Assembly: GCA_033549245.1 (NCBI GenBank)
Contig: JAWSUW010000108.1
Span: 1 to 12,688, forward strand
Length of the DNA stretch: 12,688 nucleotides
DNA from: Fusibacter_D sp033549245
Lineage (GTDB): Bacteria > Bacillota > Clostridia > Peptostreptococcales > Acidaminobacteraceae
Direction of reading: 5' to 3'
Of this stretch, positions 7,797 through 12,688 are shown piece after piece (position 1 is the stretch's first letter; each line of letters starts with the position of its first letter). The notes below the pieces were generated by a model. The model did no database searches. It was not told the DNA's origin and saw only the letters and a program-made list of their open reading frames with translations. Made by a program: the position numbers and the translations under genes.

Positions 7797-7854
7797 AGAA
7801 CATTATGGATCATATTTTTATTTAAGTGTTCTATGACTACATATTAAATGATCC
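7797..7854 (+). other. Spacer with two weak inverted repeats
   Basis: The 170-nt spacer between pseI and flaG contains AGAACA/TGTTCT (7797-7802 and 7827-7832) and an interleaved GGATCAT/ATGATCC pair (7807-7813 and 7848-7854). Loops are long and no clean T-tract follows directly, so this is not a convincing intrinsic terminator. The two pairs overlap in a pseudoknot-like or alternative-pairing arrangement. They could weakly separate the sugar cluster from the flagellar operon. Confidence 0.3.
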
Positions 7855-7882
7855 GTCCAAGTTTTCTGTTATTTTATTTTCT

Positions 7883-7909
7883 TAAGTTATTACATCAATT
7901 TGCCGATAT
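7883..7909 (+). promoter_or_regulatory. Sigma-D (sigma-28/FliA-type) promoter of the flaG-fliD operon
   Basis: TAAG at 7883-7886 and GCCGATAT at 7902-7909 are separated by 15 nt. The Bacillus sigma-D consensus is TAAA-N14-16-GCCGATAT, so the -10 matches completely and the -35 in 3 of 4. Transcription should begin near 7916, giving a leader of about 30 nt before flaG. A late flagellar class of expression is expected for flaG-fliD-fliS. Confidence 0.85.
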
Positions 7910-7945
7910 ACACTATAGACAATTCCATGGAGGGGAGAAAGTATT

Positions 7946-8344
7946 ATGAAGATCAATAATTTGAATGCAGGTAATATACCTGCAAATACACAGGGCACGG
8001 ATGCCCCAAATTCAAAAAATACTGATTCTGGTAAAGTTACTAGAAAACCTGTTGATCGGACTTCAAATGGGGATTCGCATGTAAAGAACCAAAACAAAGA
8101 ACCAATAAAAGAAGTGATGACTGATGAAATGCTTAAGAAGTCAATTGAACAAGCTAACAAATCTCTTGAGATGTATAACAGGAAAATCGAACGTTCGGTG
8201 CATGAGGTGACTCATACTGTCATGTATACTGTAAGAGACACCGTTACAAATGAAGTCATACAGGAGTTTCCACCAAGGAAAATTCAAGATATGATTGCAA
8301 AGATGTGGGAATTGGCGGGCCTTTTCGTTGATGAAAAAGCTTAA
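7946..8344 (+). CDS. flaG: FlaG family flagellar protein
   Basis: FlaG is a small protein usually encoded beside flagellin or fliD, where it influences filament length or assembly. The 132-residue product has a low-complexity, Asn/Thr/Ser/Asp-rich N-terminal half (about 1-55), then a helix and the conserved FlaG domain (about 75-130). In that domain, NRKIERSVHEVTHTVMYTVRDTVTNEVIQEFPPRKIQDM has the usual amphipathic strand followed by IxxIPP-like EFPPRKI. The C-terminus is MWELAGLFVDEKA, the typical LxGxxxDxKA end. The ribosome binding site GGAGGGGAG (7929-7937) is strong. It is the first gene after the sigma-D promoter and fliD follows after 27 nt. Confidence 0.92.
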   Translation: MKINNLNAGNIPANTQGTDAPNSKNTDSGKVTRKPVDRTSNGDSHVKNQNKEPIKEVMTDEMLKKSIEQANKSLEMYNRKIERSVHEVTHTVMYTVRDTVTNEVIQEFPPRKIQDMIAKMWELAGLFVDEKA

Positions 8345-8371
8345 TTGATTTAATAGATTGGAAGTGATTTA

Positions 8372-10267
8372 ATGTCTTCATTAAGAATTACAGGGATTAT
8401 GTCTGGTATGGATACTGAGCAAATGATCAAAGATCTAATGAAAGCTGAATCCATGAGGCTAGACAAAGTTAAACAAGATAAGCAATATGTTGAGTGGCAA
8501 CAGGAATCATACCGTGAAATTATCAATCAAATGAGAGGATTTCAATCCACTTTTTTTGATGTGCTTAAACCAAGTACAAATTTGACATCTGCTTCATCTT
8601 TTTCAAAATTCAACTATGGGATTACAAGCAATGGTGTTGCTTCTAGTGCGGTTTCAATCACAGCTTCTGCTAGTGCGGCTAAAGCAGTGACTATCAATAA
8701 AATTGAGCAATTGGCTACAAAGGATACATGGACAGGTGCGACTACTGGGATTAGAGGTATTGAAACCCAAGGTGTTAATATGGGTAGTCTAGCAGGTAAA
8801 GAACTTGATTTTAGTATTGCAATCGGTTCAACTGCAAAGACAATAACACTTCAAAATGCTGATGTTTCTGGACTTAGTGTTACCGATTTAGCCGCTAAAT
8901 TAAATACCGAAATCTCAAGCGCATTTGGCACTGATTATTCTGGTGTTGTCTCTGTTGTCTCTGTTGTATCTGCAGAAGGCATAGAAAGTGAAGAACTTAA
9001 GTTTGATTTCGCAGGTTCTGAAGTAAAAATATTAGAAGTTAGCAATCCTGAAAGTATGACAGCACTTGGCGTTACAAGTGGTGTAAGTAGTTATGGATAT
9101 AAAACAAAAGGGATTGATGAACTCTTTGATTTCACAGGCATTGATTTGTCAGCGATTAATATTAATGGGACAACAATTGCTCTTAGTGGTACCGACACTG
9201 TTGATGCTATGAATAAAAAACTTAACGATGCAGGTGCTGGATTCGAAATTAAATATAACACTTTATCAGATAATTTTTCAATGGTATCCACGAAAGAAGG
9301 TTCTGCGAATAATATCGTACTGGATGATAACACTTCAGCATTTATGGGAAAACTTTTTAACATGGCGGATCCAAAAGTTGGTCAAGTCGGTGGACTAAAC
9401 GCTAAACTTACAATCAATGGTGAGCCTGTAATACAAGGCAGTAATTCATTTGTATTGGATGGCATTACATTTGACCTCAAGTCAACATCTGTTGATCCAA
9501 TCGATATAACGATTGCTGTAAATACAGAATCTATCGCTGATAATATTAAGAATTTTGTAGTTGAATACAATAAAATGATTGATTCTCTAACAACTAAACT
9601 TACTGAAAGACGAGATTATGATTATAAACCTCTCACTGACGAACAACGGGAAGCTCTTTCCGAAGAAGAAATTGAAAAGTGGGAAACGCGTGCAAAATTA
9701 GGAAGTATGAGGAGTGCAACAGAACTCAACACCTTCTTGACGGAACTCAGAAATGCCATAATTGAGCCAATTGAAGGTGTTGGTATATCAATGAAAGATA
9801 TTGGTATTTCCAGCACAAGTTATCAGGATCGTGGTAAACTATATATTGATGAGGATAAACTGAATCTCGCACTAGAAAACAACTACGATGAAGTTGTGAA
9901 TCTCTTCTCTAGTCAATCCAGTGTGGAATATAGTGATACTGCAAATAGAAACACAAGAGATAGCGAAAATGGAATCGCTAATCGATTTAACGACATTATA
10001 AAAGACTATTCACGTACTACACGTGATGCGAGCGGAAACAAAGGTCTCTTGATTATAAAAGCCGGTATTGAGAATGATACAAGTGCATTCCAAAATGACA
10101 TTTCTAAGCGTATAAATACATTTGATGACAGATTGGACCGCTTGGCAGATTATTTGGAAACTAGAGAAGATTACTATTATAACATGTTTTCCAAAATGGA
10201 GTCTGCATTATCACAAATGCAAGCACAAGGGGATTCTCTGGCTGGGATGCTCGGAGGCGGAGCTTAA
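8372..10267 (+). CDS. fliD: Flagellar filament capping protein FliD (HAP2)
   Basis: FliD is exported to the filament tip, where it forms the cap under which flagellin polymerises; in many bacteria it is also an adhesin. This protein has 631 residues, clearly longer than the roughly 500 of B. subtilis. The N-terminus (LRITGIMSGMDTEQMIKDLMKAE) is the conserved D0 helix. Residues about 100-400 are the variable exposed domains, rich in Ser, Thr, Ala and Gly. The conserved segment YKPLTDEQREALSEEEIEKW lies near 415-435. The C-terminal D0 coiled coil (DDRLDRLADYLETREDYYYNMFSKMESALSQMQAQ) ends in a Gly-rich tail. The segment at 192-200 is a VVS triplet repeated three times, encoded by a 9-bp tandem repeat. 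GGAAGTGA at 8360-8367 marks the start. The stop overlaps the next ATG by one base. Confidence 0.96.
   Translation: MSSLRITGIMSGMDTEQMIKDLMKAESMRLDKVKQDKQYVEWQQESYREIINQMRGFQSTFFDVLKPSTNLTSASSFSKFNYGITSNGVASSAVSITASASAAKAVTINKIEQLATKDTWTGATTGIRGIETQGVNMGSLAGKELDFSIAIGSTAKTITLQNADVSGLSVTDLAAKLNTEISSAFGTDYSGVVSVVSVVSAEGIESEELKFDFAGSEVKILEVSNPESMTALGVTSGVSSYGYKTKGIDELFDFTGIDLSAININGTTIALSGTDTVDAMNKKLNDAGAGFEIKYNTLSDNFSMVSTKEGSANNIVLDDNTSAFMGKLFNMADPKVGQVGGLNAKLTINGEPVIQGSNSFVLDGITFDLKSTSVDPIDITIAVNTESIADNIKNFVVEYNKMIDSLTTKLTERRDYDYKPLTDEQREALSEEEIEKWETRAKLGSMRSATELNTFLTELRNAIIEPIEGVGISMKDIGISSTSYQDRGKLYIDEDKLNLALENNYDEVVNLFSSQSSVEYSDTANRNTRDSENGIANRFNDIIKDYSRTTRDASGNKGLLIIKAGIENDTSAFQNDISKRINTFDDRLDRLADYLETREDYYYNMFSKMESALSQMQAQGDSLAGMLGGGA
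8945..8971 (+). repeat. 9-bp in-frame tandem repeat, 3 copies, inside fliD
   Basis: GTTGTCTCT occurs twice (8945-8953 and 8954-8962), followed by GTTGTATCT (8963-8971), which differs at one base. It is in frame and encodes VVS-VVS-VVS at FliD residues 192-200, in the variable surface domain. A copy-number change would add or remove three residues without a frameshift. Confidence 0.9.
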
Positions 10268-10632
10268 TGAAACCGGATGAGATAATGAATAAAATCATTG
10301 AAGATTCTTATATCATAAAAAGTGCACTCGAAGCTGAAGACATCGATATAGTCGTTGAAACTTTGTCTAGACGACAACGACTGATCGATGAACTTGAGAA
10401 ACACGCTCCTTTTGAAGCTGATTCTGAAATCGGAAAGAAGATTAAATTGTTCCAGCAGATCGATCAAGCATGTCAAAGTGGTTTTGAGATGTTTAAAAGT
10501 AAAATTCAAGAGGAGCAGTACAAAGTCAAAAATGAGCGCAAGCAAATGAATGTCAATAAAAAGGTATATAATCAGTATCAAATGAATATACCCGGTCAAA
10601 TGTCAGGATTGTCCATAGACAATAAGAAATAG
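10267..10632 (+). CDS. fliT: FliT-like flagellar export chaperone
   Basis: This helical protein of 121 residues has no signal peptide or membrane segment. FliT family proteins are cytoplasmic chaperones that hold FliD before export. Supporting features are the size, the position directly after fliD, the segment LSRRQRLIDELEKH at about 33-46 (FliT homologues carry a similar ERxxLIxxL helix) and a C-terminal end YNQYQMNIPGQMSGLSIDNKK that resembles the YxxxxxxxGxFxDxKK tail. The middle is a long charged helix. ATG 10267 shares its A with the fliD stop (TAATG), and GGAGG lies at 10253-10257 inside fliD, so the two are coupled. In B. subtilis fliT follows fliS instead of fliD. The family match is by pattern only. 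Confidence 0.65.
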   Translation: MKPDEIMNKIIEDSYIIKSALEAEDIDIVVETLSRRQRLIDELEKHAPFEADSEIGKKIKLFQQIDQACQSGFEMFKSKIQEEQYKVKNERKQMNVNKKVYNQYQMNIPGQMSGLSIDNKK

Positions 10633-10646
10633 CAGGAGGAAGTGTA

Positions 10647-11111
10647 ATGGCGATTATGAACCCATATAATTATTCAAAACCAAAAACTTTTATCAAGACT
10701 GAACCACTGAAAGCGGTAAAACCAATCGAGAGCAATAGGGCAAATCCTACGAACGATAAAATGGACCAATATCTTGAAAATAGAATTATTTCAGCAAGAC
10801 CCGAGGAGCTCACTTTGATGCTTTATGAAGGACTTGTCAAGTTCATCAAGAAAGCTCAAATCAATCTTGATATGAAAAATATTGAGCAAGTGAACTATAA
10901 TGTGATGCGTGCGCAAGCGATCGTAGACGAACTCAGAAACACGCTCAACATGGAAATTCCACTTAGTGAAAGCATGGATGCCATGTATGAATATCTTTCA
11001 TATAAGCTGGTCATGGCAAACGTGGATAAGAATCCACTCACATTTGATGAGGCGTTGATTGTGGCGGAAGATTTTAGAGAAACTTGGAAAGAGGCATTTG
11101 GTCTTAAATAA
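10647..11111 (+). CDS. fliS: Flagellin chaperone FliS (with N-terminal extension)
   Basis: FliS binds the C-terminus of flagellin in the cytoplasm and prevents early polymerisation. Here the canonical four-helix core starts at about residue 42 (YLENRIISARPEELTLMLYEG), with the signature (S/T)ARPEELTLMLY and the later segments IVDELRNTLNMEIPLSESMDAMYEYL and FRETWKEAFG. Typical FliS proteins are about 120-135 residues and begin a few residues before the Tyr-Asn motif; this one is 154. The extra 38 residues at the N-terminus are Lys/Pro/Asn-rich and start with NPYNYSKPK, as if the usual NPY start had been separated from the core by an insertion. AGGAGG at 10634-10639 lies 7 nt before ATG 10647, and the internal Met39 lacks a good site, so the extension is probably real. 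Confidence 0.92.
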   Translation: MAIMNPYNYSKPKTFIKTEPLKAVKPIESNRANPTNDKMDQYLENRIISARPEELTLMLYEGLVKFIKKAQINLDMKNIEQVNYNVMRAQAIVDELRNTLNMEIPLSESMDAMYEYLSYKLVMANVDKNPLTFDEALIVAEDFRETWKEAFGLK

Positions 11112-11159
11112 TTGTTCACAAACTTTTAACTGTTATATATGGATGAGTATCGTGTTTTT

Positions 11160-11168
11160 TGGTATAAT
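11160..11168 (+). promoter_or_regulatory. Extended -10 sigma-A promoter before the yjfB-like gene
   Basis: TGGTATAAT (11160-11168) is a perfect extended -10 element (TGn-TATAAT). No good -35 hexamer lies 16-18 nt upstream, which is normal for this promoter type. Transcription would begin near 11175, about 33 nt before the chosen ATG at 11208. This argues against the longer reading frame from 11139. Confidence 0.7.
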
Positions 11169-11207
11169 AGTTACACAAATGTTATCTGTACAAAGAAGGG
11201 AGACTAT

Positions 11208-11387
11208 ATGGATCTAAAAATATCTCCATTTCAAATGCAAGGTCTGACCAGTATCAAGCAAGCACTGGGAATGGCAAATTTACAAAAAGCGATGTCTCAG
11301 GATGCACAGTCCATGGATGCGCTTGTAAAAATGATGGAACAATCTGTAACTCCACATAAAGGTCAGAATGTTGACATCAAATTGTAG
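11208..11387 (+). CDS. YjfB-like putative motility protein
   Basis: This 59-residue protein has the pattern of the YjfB family of small putative motility proteins in Firmicutes: a short MDLKIS start, a single amphipathic helix rich in Met, Ala and Gln (LGMANLQKAMSQDAQSMDALVKMMEQ) and the conserved ending PHKGQNVDIKL. Its biochemical role is not known. The frame extends back to ATG 11139, but that start would contain the TATAAT promoter, has no ribosome binding site and adds a non-family sequence. GAAGGGAG at 11195-11202 points to ATG 11208. It has its own promoter and a terminator just downstream, so it may be expressed as a short separate transcript. Its place between fliS and hpf fits a flagellar association. 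Confidence 0.8.
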   Translation: MDLKISPFQMQGLTSIKQALGMANLQKAMSQDAQSMDALVKMMEQSVTPHKGQNVDIKL

Positions 11388-11395
11388 TATAATAG

Positions 11396-11425
11396 AGTTG
11401 AGCCGATGAGTTGGCTCAACTTTTT
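11396..11425 (+). terminator. Intrinsic terminator after the yjfB-like gene
   Basis: AGTTGAGCC (11396-11404) pairs perfectly with GGCTCAACT (11413-11421) across an 8-nt loop and is followed by a T run (11421-11425). It lies 8 nt after the stop codon and only 18 nt before the next start codon, so read-through or a hidden promoter must serve the next gene. Confidence 0.85.
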
Positions 11426-11442
11426 ACGTTTCGGGAGGACTT

Positions 11443-11871
11443 ATGAAAAGAAGTGATCTAATACTTGAAATGAACAATTTGCTAGAGCAGAAGGTTCAGT
11501 TGATGGAGCAGCTGGTTATTTTGCTGGAAAACCTGGATGAGACTGTCTCTGTATCGTTTGTCAGACCGAGTCTGGATGCGATTGATGGACTTCAAAAGCA
11601 ACTGCTGGGTAAAGATGTACTATTTTTGTCTCTCCTTCAGAAGTTTTTAAGTGAGAACGAAGTGAAATCGTTAGGTGAACTGCCAGTAGAGGATCTTGCT
11701 CCACTAAAGCAGGCACAGTCGAGCATTGTCGTTGTGGATGAGCTACAATCGAAAGTGAATGCTGAAATGGAACATTTCCTTTTAATAAAAGGCAGGCTCA
11801 AAGGGGAGCAGATCAAGGAGAAAACACTTTCTGACATTCATAAGGCCTATGGTAAAAATAATTTGAAATAA
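11443..11871 (+). CDS. Helical protein, possibly a FlgN/FliT-type flagellar chaperone
   Basis: This 142-residue protein is predicted to be nearly all helix, with a leucine- and glutamine-rich N-terminal coiled coil (LILEMNNLLEQKVQLMEQLVILLENL) and a charged C-terminal helix ending in IHKAYGKNNLK. I see no signal peptide, membrane segment or enzyme motif. Size, helical build and position between flagellar genes and hpf are what one expects for a FlgN- or FliT-like export chaperone; in B. subtilis fliT occupies the slot just before hpf. I cannot identify a decisive family motif, so the assignment is positional. GGGAGGA at about 11433-11439 precedes the ATG closely. It is separated from the yjfB-like gene by a terminator and from hpf by 72 nt. 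Confidence 0.75.
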   Translation: MKRSDLILEMNNLLEQKVQLMEQLVILLENLDETVSVSFVRPSLDAIDGLQKQLLGKDVLFLSLLQKFLSENEVKSLGELPVEDLAPLKQAQSSIVVVDELQSKVNAEMEHFLLIKGRLKGEQIKEKTLSDIHKAYGKNNLK

Positions 11872-11888
11872 TAGAAATTTTGTAGCTT

Positions 11889-11910
11889 ATGACCCAAACG
11901 GCTGGGTATA
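11889..11910 (+). promoter_or_regulatory. Small hairpin in the hpf leader
   Basis: ACCCA (11892-11896) and TGGGT (11903-11907) form a 5-bp stem with a 6-nt loop. With a bulged G it extends by TAT/ATA to about 8 bp. No T-tract follows, so it is not a typical terminator. It lies about 35 nt before hpf and might be a leader structure or chance. I see no clear promoter hexamer pair in the 72-nt gap. Confidence 0.3.
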
Positions 11911-11943
11911 TAGTTATTATCAAAGAATAAAGGGGTTGAGCTT

Positions 11944-12474
11944 ATGAAAGTAATCGTGACTGGTAGAAACCTGGTAATAACCGATGCAATTAGAGAGCAA
12001 GTCGAGAAAAAACTAAGTAAATTTGATAAGTATTTTAAGAGTGACGTCGAGGCACACGCTACATTCAGTACTCAAAAAGATGATCATATAGTAGAGGTAA
12101 CCATTCCACTGAAAAATGGTACAACATTTAGAGCTGAAAGCCGTACAGACGATATGTATGCAGCAATTGATGATTCCATTGATAAAATTTCGAGACAAAT
12201 GAAGAAACATAAAACTAAAATAGAAAGAAGATTCCACGATCACGAGTCCATCCGTTTTGAAGCGATTCCAGAGTCGACAGAAAAATATGTTGAGTCAAGT
12301 ATCGTTAAAACCAAAAGATTCGGAATCAAACCAATGATGCCTGAGGAGGCAGTTCTACAAATGGAACTCATTGGACATGATTTCTTTGTATTCCTTAACG
12401 GGGAAACAGATGATGTCAATGTTGTTTATAAAAGAAAAGATGGCGATTTTGGATTGATTGAGCCATATTTATAA
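11944..12474 (+). CDS. hpf: Ribosome hibernation promoting factor, long form
   Basis: Long HPF binds the 30S decoding region in slow growth and dimerises 70S ribosomes into inactive 100S particles. The 176-residue protein has the S30AE/YfiA domain at about 1-98 (MKVIVTGRNLVITDAIREQVEKKLSKFDKYF; DDMYAAIDDSIDKISRQMKKHKTK with its basic helix) and, after a linker, the C-terminal dimerisation domain at about 120-174 (VKTKRFGIKPMMPEEAVLQMELIGHDFFVFLN, then VVYKRKDGDFGLIEPYL). Both parts are intact. AAGGGG at 11930-11935 marks the start. In B. subtilis this gene (yvyD/hpf) also follows the fliD-fliS-fliT block, so the neighbourhood is conserved. A strong terminator lies just downstream. Confidence 0.96.
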   Translation: MKVIVTGRNLVITDAIREQVEKKLSKFDKYFKSDVEAHATFSTQKDDHIVEVTIPLKNGTTFRAESRTDDMYAAIDDSIDKISRQMKKHKTKIERRFHDHESIRFEAIPESTEKYVESSIVKTKRFGIKPMMPEEAVLQMELIGHDFFVFLNGETDDVNVVYKRKDGDFGLIEPYL

Positions 12475-12492
12475 TTGAATAGAGTGAAATAG

Positions 12493-12522
12493 AGCGGGGA
12501 GCGATTTCCCCGCTTTTCTTTT
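12493..12522 (+). terminator. Intrinsic terminator of hpf
   Basis: AGCGGGGA (12493-12500) pairs with TCCCCGCT (12507-12514) around the 6-nt loop GCGATT. A T-rich tract (12514-12522, interrupted by one C) follows. It lies 18 nt after the hpf stop codon. Confidence 0.93.
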
Positions 12523-12534
12523 GGTGAAAATGTG

Positions 12535-12597
12535 AATGGGGACAGGTCCAAACTGGTACCTAGCGACGCTAGGTACCAGTTTGGACCTGTCCCCATT
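12535..12597. repeat. Perfect 30-bp palindrome, REP-like mobile hairpin
   Basis: The left arm 12535-12564 is an exact reverse complement of the right arm 12568-12597, with only GAC (12565-12567) between them. The outer part is AATGGGGACAGGTCC and the inner part ends in GGTACCTAGC. No reading frame crosses it and there is no T-tract close enough for a normal terminator. From memory, outer ends of the form GGGGACAGGTC recur in the genomes of diverse bacteria as dispersed palindromes, sometimes near IS200-like (Y1, REP-associated) transposases. That link is not visible here because no transposase gene is in the window. Symmetry leaves the strand undefined. Confidence 0.85.
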
Positions 12598-12653
12598 TAT
12601 ATAAAACTAAATGTCAATCACTTTTGAAAATGTCCCGAAAAAATCAAATCATT

Positions 12654-12681
12654 AGCACCCGCATAAAGCAGGTGCTTTTTT
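12654..12681 (+). terminator. Second terminator, no gene in front
   Basis: AGCACC (12654-12659) pairs with GGTGCT (12671-12676). The stem continues as GC/GC after a C-A mismatch around the loop ATAAA, and six T follow (12676-12681). The T-tract orientation puts it on the + strand. The nearest upstream gene, hpf, already has its own terminator, so this may be a backup or may end a short RNA arising downstream of the palindrome. Confidence 0.8.
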
Positions 12682-12688
12682 AGATGAA

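Noticed and set aside
7797..7854. Intrinsic terminator for the pseudaminate operon
   Set aside because: The inverted repeats have loops of more than 20 nt and no adjacent T-tract, so they are listed only as weak repeats.
11139..11387. Longer 82-residue reading of the yjfB-like gene starting at ATG 11139
   Set aside because: The region 11139-11207 contains the extended -10 promoter, lacks a ribosome binding site at 11139 and adds residues unlike the family. ATG 11208 has GAAGGGAG at good spacing.
11371..11393. TTGACA (11371-11376) with TATAAT (11388-11393) as a sigma-A promoter
   Set aside because: The spacer is only 11 nt, far below the usual 16-18, and TTGACA encodes part of the yjfB-like protein's conserved VDI end.
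12535..12597. Palindrome as the terminator of hpf
   Set aside because: hpf already has a strong GC hairpin with a T-tract at 12493-12522, and the palindrome is followed by only a short TTT before mixed sequence.
1..12688. CRISPR array, tRNA or rRNA genes, integrase or prophage genes
   Set aside because: I saw no spaced direct repeats, no tRNA cloverleaf with a CCA-type end, no rRNA-like sequence and no phage or integrase protein in any frame.

Overview
The window is AT-rich, and nearly all of it is coding on the + strand. Gene content and sequence style suggest a motile, low-GC Gram-positive bacterium, most likely a Clostridia-type anaerobe. The signs are a long-form hibernation factor, an SpsF-type cytidylyltransferase, a YjfB-like small protein, strong AGGAGG-type ribosome binding sites and a sigma-D-type flagellar promoter. 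I cannot name the species from this sequence alone.

Region 1 (1-7775) is a flagellin glycosylation locus that reads as one transcription unit entering from the left. It begins with the 3' part of a Maf-type motility accessory factor (DUF115/MptE-like), the presumed flagellin nonulosonic-acid transferase, overlapped by a small helical protein I do not recognise. A complete pseudaminic acid pathway follows: PseB, PseC, an SpsF-type cytidylyltransferase in the PseF role, PseH, PseG and PseI. Two genes are not needed for standard CMP-Pse5Ac7Ac: a MaoC/PhaJ-type (R)-enoyl-CoA hydratase directly before pseH, and a second GNAT acyltransferase between pseG and pseI. Together they suggest that this organism's sugar carries a non-acetyl group, for example 3-hydroxybutyryl. 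That is the most interesting biological hypothesis in the window.

Region 2 (7776-11111) is the late flagellar filament-cap operon flaG-fliD-fliT-like-fliS. It is preceded by a good sigma-D (sigma-28) promoter, TAAG-N15-GCCGATAT. Gene order resembles the Bacillus subtilis flaG-fliD-fliS-fliT-hpf block, with fliT and fliS exchanged and two small genes inserted before hpf.

Region 3 (11112-12474) holds a 59-residue YjfB-like protein with its own extended -10 promoter and terminator, a helical 142-residue protein that may be another flagellar export chaperone, and the long-form ribosome hibernation promoting factor hpf, which ends at a strong terminator.

Region 4 (12475-12688) is non-coding. It contains the hpf terminator, a perfect 30-bp inverted repeat with a 3-nt loop that looks like a REP-type mobile palindrome, and a second terminator with no visible gene in front of it.

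Working together, the left half makes and transfers the sugar, and the right half makes the filament cap and its chaperones. The adjacency suggests that flagellin decoration and filament assembly are organised as one locus.
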